8,436 bases of DNA, from contig USRS01000096.1 in NCBI GenBank assembly GCA_900557165.1, positions 1 to 8,436 of the forward strand, read 5' to 3'. How positions within the stretch are numbered: the first letter of the stretch is position 1; each line of letters starts with the position of its first letter. Source of the DNA: an uncultured Clostridium sp. Lineage in GTDB: Bacteria; Bacillota; Clostridia; Peptostreptococcales; Peptostreptococcaceae. Both the position numbers and the translations under genes were made by a program. Positions 6,698-8,436 of the stretch are shown here, piece by piece. The notes under the pieces were generated by a model. It made no database searches. It was not told where the DNA came from and saw nothing but the letters and a program-made list of their open reading frames with translations.

Positions 6698-6702
6698 AAT
6701 AT

Positions 6703-7263
6703 ATGAAAGAAGTGCTAGTATTGAGAGATTTAGATTGTATAAAAGCAATTGCTCATCCTCGTAGGGTTGATATACTGAAAACGTTTGATAAAGACCCTTT
6801 ATCAGCTAAACAATTATCTGAAATATTAGATGAGCCACATGCAAAAATCAACTATCATATTAAAACATTATATAATGTGGGGATTTTAGAGCTAGTTGAA
6901 GAAAAAATAAAATCAGGTATTGTAGAAAAATATTATTATCCTACTGCTAATAATATAGTTATAAGTCGAAAAATAATTGATTATAATTTAGATCAAGAAA
7001 AAGATGAAGATTACATATCTATATCTAACTTTGAAGATACTATAGAATCATTCTATGATGCAGCTGAAGCAGGAACTTTAAATGGGGACAGTATTTTAGA
7101 ATGTGATAATATACTTTTAACTGAAGAAGAAGTATCAGAATTAAAAAGTACTCTTAAAGTTAAAGTTGATGAAATAATATCAAAAAGAGATAATAGTGAA
7201 AGAGAAAATGAAAAAAAACATGATATAGTTATGTTTGCAATTCCTTCACAAGAAAATGAATAG
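6703..7263 (+). CDS. ArsR-type winged helix-turn-helix transcriptional regulator
   Basis: This 186-residue protein has an N-terminal winged helix-turn-helix of the ArsR/HTH_20 type. The conserved opening is CIKAIAHPRRVDILKTF (12-28), the HTH is LSAKQLSEILDEPHAKINYHIKTL (33-56), and the wing runs through about 62-87 (VEEKIKSGIVEKYYYP). The remaining 100 residues are strongly acidic and charged, including a glutamate-rich helix (140-172), and I do not recognise a ligand domain there. No CxC or similar metal-binding cysteine motif is present (only Cys12 and Cys134), so arsenic- or metal-type sensing of the classic kind is unlikely. The ATG at 6703 is preferred because a GTG three codons upstream lies within the Shine-Dalgarno sequence. 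It has its own consensus promoter and terminator, so it is a single-gene unit. Targets are unknown; itself and the downstream reductase are the obvious candidates. Confidence 0.85.
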   Translation: MKEVLVLRDLDCIKAIAHPRRVDILKTFDKDPLSAKQLSEILDEPHAKINYHIKTLYNVGILELVEEKIKSGIVEKYYYPTANNIVISRKIIDYNLDQEKDEDYISISNFEDTIESFYDAAEAGTLNGDSILECDNILLTEEEVSELKSTLKVKVDEIISKRDNSERENEKKHDIVMFAIPSQENE

Positions 7264-7271
7264 GATATATG

Positions 7272-7300
7272 AAAGTACCAACTAATGTTGGTACTTTTTT
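7272..7300 (+). terminator. Rho-independent terminator of the regulator gene
   Basis: AAAGTACCAAC (7272-7282) and GTTGGTACTTT (7287-7297) form a perfect 11-bp stem with a TAAT loop, followed by Ts to 7300. It separates the regulator and the reductase into two transcripts. A second T-run (7303-7307) adjoins the next promoter region. Confidence 0.9.
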
Positions 7301-7342
7301 GGTTTTTATGAGATATGGTAAAATAAATTTAGATAATATAAT
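7296..7342 (+). promoter_or_regulatory. Probable promoter region of the aldo/keto reductase
   Basis: Two -10 candidates are visible. TGG-TAAAAT is an extended -10 with the hexamer at 7319-7324 and a weak -35 TTTTTG (7296-7301) at 17 nt, inside the upstream terminator U-tract. A perfect TATAAT lies at 7337-7342 but lacks a -35. Either leaves a leader of about 30-50 nt. The terminator just upstream requires a promoter here. Confidence 0.5.
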
Positions 7343-7347
7343 ATCTA
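7330..7347. promoter_or_regulatory. Inverted repeat TAGATA-N6-TATCTA at the reductase promoter
   Basis: TAGATA (7330-7335) and TATCTA (7342-7347) are perfect 6-bp arms around ATATAA. The repeat lies at or just after the predicted start site and shares the core ATATAAT with the repeat at the regulator promoter. It is a possible operator, but the sequence is too AT-rich for confidence. Confidence 0.3.
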
Positions 7348-7365
7348 CAATAAAGATTAAAATAT

Positions 7366-7372
7366 AGGGGGG
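7366..7372 (+). promoter_or_regulatory. Ribosome binding site deciding the TTG start of the reductase
   Basis: AGGGGGG is followed by 7 nt and the TTG at 7380. The resulting N-terminus (MRNFGKTDMKIKRVGFGG) is typical of the family, while the next in-frame ATG (codon 9) would remove part of it. Confidence 0.78.
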
Positions 7373-7379
7373 ATAAAAT

Positions 7380-8384
7380 TTGAGAAACTTTGGGAAGACA
7401 GATATGAAAATAAAAAGAGTAGGTTTTGGTGGAATACCTATTCAAAGGATAACTCAAGAAGATACAAACAAAGTAATCGATGAGTTAGTGAATCAATGTG
7501 TAAATTTTATAGATACAGCAAGGGGTTATACAGTAAGTGAAGAGTATATAGGTAATGCTATTGAAGGCAGAAGAGATAAGTTTTATATTGCTACAAAAAG
7601 TATGTCTAGAAATTATGAAGAAATGAAAAAAGATATAGAAATTAGTTTGAAAAATCTTAAAACTGACTATATTGATTTATATCAAATACATAATTTAAAG
7701 GAAGATGAATATAATTCTATTTTTGATGATAATAAAGCTTATAGAGCTTTATTAGAAGCTCAAAAAGAAGGTAAAATTAAATATATAGGAATAACTAGCC
7801 ATAGTTTGGAAACTATAAAAAGAGCTGTGGAAGATGAAAAATTTGATACAATACAATTTCCATACAATATCGTGGAAGACCAAGCAGATGAAGTTTTCCA
7901 AATAGCTCATGAAAAAGGCATAGGCACAATAACAATGAAACCATTAGCCGGAGGTGCCATAGACGATGGGGCTTTGGCGATTAAATATATTTTATCGAAA
8001 GATTATATAGATGTGGCCATACCAGGAATGAATACAGTTGAACAGGTTATAGAAAATGTTTCTGTTATTAAGGATGTACATTTAAATGAAGATGATAACA
8101 AAAAAATTGAAAAAATAAGACAAGAGTTAAGTAGTAATTTTTGTAGAAGATGTGAGTATTGTATGCCATGTCCAAATAATGTAAATATACCACAAAATTT
8201 CTTGTTAGAAGGATATTACACAAGATATAACTTAAAAGAATGGGCATTAGAAAGATATGAAAGTTTAGGAAATGCTAAAGCAAGTGAATGTATAGAATGT
8301 GGAACTTGTGAGACAAAATGTCCATATAATTTGCCAATTATAAATATGCTTAAAAATGTGTGTGAAAAATTAGAAAATAAATAA
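7380..8384 (+). CDS. Aldo/keto reductase with C-terminal ferredoxin-type 4Fe-4S domain
   Basis: This is a cytoplasmic oxidoreductase of the iron-sulfur aldo/keto reductase group (COG1453-like); the substrate cannot be deduced. The 334 residues begin with the (beta/alpha)8 barrel. The catalytic tetrad by position is Asp45 and Tyr50 in FIDTARGYTVSEEYIG (43-58), Lys73 in ATKS and His104 in YQIHNL. Barrel C-terminal strands include GTITMKPLAGG (182-192) and VAIPGMNT (212-219). Two cysteine clusters follow: Cys255, 258, 261 and 264 (CxxCxxCxxCP) and Cys304, 307, 310 and 314 (CxxCxxCxxxCP). The second is the classic 4Fe-4S pattern; the first has one residue fewer before its last Cys, which I recall as usual for this group. 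Eight cysteines could hold two clusters, implying electron exchange with a ferredoxin or flavoprotein. TTG start with a strong ribosome binding site. It lies downstream of the ArsR-type regulator but in its own transcript. Confidence 0.93.
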   Translation: MRNFGKTDMKIKRVGFGGIPIQRITQEDTNKVIDELVNQCVNFIDTARGYTVSEEYIGNAIEGRRDKFYIATKSMSRNYEEMKKDIEISLKNLKTDYIDLYQIHNLKEDEYNSIFDDNKAYRALLEAQKEGKIKYIGITSHSLETIKRAVEDEKFDTIQFPYNIVEDQADEVFQIAHEKGIGTITMKPLAGGAIDDGALAIKYILSKDYIDVAIPGMNTVEQVIENVSVIKDVHLNEDDNKKIEKIRQELSSNFCRRCEYCMPCPNNVNIPQNFLLEGYYTRYNLKEWALERYESLGNAKASECIECGTCETKCPYNLPIINMLKNVCEKLENK

Positions 8385-8386
8385 AA

Positions 8387-8436
8387 AAGGGGTTGTCTCA
8401 AAATGATTTTAAAATCATAAAAAGAGGCAACTCTTT
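8387..8436 (+). terminator. Long inverted repeat after the reductase: terminator or repeat-element edge
   Basis: Bases 8387-8399 (AAGGGGTTGTCTC) pair with 8424-8436 (GAGGCAACTCTTT) through 13 pairs, three of them G-U. Inside lies a perfect 16-bp palindrome, ATGATTTTAAAATCAT (8403-8418), flanked by unpaired A bases. It starts 2 nt after the reductase stop and its 3' arm ends in TTT at the window edge, so it probably terminates the reductase transcript. The GGGGTTGTCTCAAAA form also resembles sequences seen at ends of some insertion elements. The window ends before this can be settled. Confidence 0.65.

Noticed and set aside
6694..6702. GTG at 6694 as the start of the ArsR-type regulator.
   Set aside because: It lies inside the Shine-Dalgarno sequence AGGGGTGG; the ATG at 6703 is correctly spaced.
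8216..8401. Minus-strand 61-codon frame at the end of the reductase.
   Set aside because: Antisense to the cysteine cluster, with its start inside the terminal hairpin; no supporting features.
1..8436. A CRISPR array, toxin-antitoxin pair, phage gene, tRNA or riboswitch.
   Set aside because: I found no repeat-spacer array, cloverleaf, conserved riboswitch core or matching protein family on either strand.

Overview
The window is low-GC, compact chromosomal DNA from an anaerobic, endospore-forming Clostridia-type bacterium. The evidence is a full-length SleC spore-cortex hydrolase, very AT-rich coding and intergenic DNA, strong AGGAG/GGGG-type ribosome binding sites, several TTG starts, and an iron-sulfur aldo/keto reductase typical of anaerobes. 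The SleC sequence and, as I recall it, the sleC-prsW adjacency of Clostridioides difficile point to the Peptostreptococcaceae (Clostridioides, Paraclostridium, Romboutsia and relatives). That placement is an inference from memory, not a database result.

Layout. Positions 2-616 hold the 3' part of a plus-strand gene for an extracytoplasmic DUF4163/DUF3298 (RsiV/PdaC-like) protein. It converges on the minus-strand sleC (661-1935), and a perfect 13-bp hairpin between them probably terminates both transcripts. sleC has a good candidate promoter for a mother-cell sporulation sigma factor. It diverges from a plus-strand run of four tightly spaced genes at 2123-6431: prsW (intramembrane protease), an RsmF-type rRNA m5C methyltransferase overlapping prsW by 8 nt, a type I signal peptidase, and a TGS/ThrRS-like/uridine-kinase fusion. 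A strong terminator closes this putative operon.

After a 240-bp AT-rich intergenic region rich in palindromes, a consensus sigma-A promoter drives a small ArsR-type winged-helix regulator (6703-7263), which has its own terminator. An aldo/keto reductase with eight ferredoxin-type cysteines follows (7380-8384). The window ends in a long inverted repeat (8387-8436) that is either a terminator or the edge of a repeat element.

How the genes fit together. The left half is centred on the cell envelope and spore: SleC degrades cortex at germination, PrsW performs site-1 cleavage of anti-sigma factors in characterised bacteria, signal peptidase I releases secreted proteins, and DUF3298 is the fold of the lysozyme-sensing anti-sigma factor RsiV. 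The methyltransferase and nucleoside kinase look like housekeeping passengers of the same transcript. The right half is a regulator and a redox enzyme in separate transcription units, each with an AT-rich inverted repeat at its promoter. I see no CRISPR, phage, toxin-antitoxin, transposase or RNA gene. Most of the window is ordinary chromosomal content, and the more speculative observations are graded accordingly.
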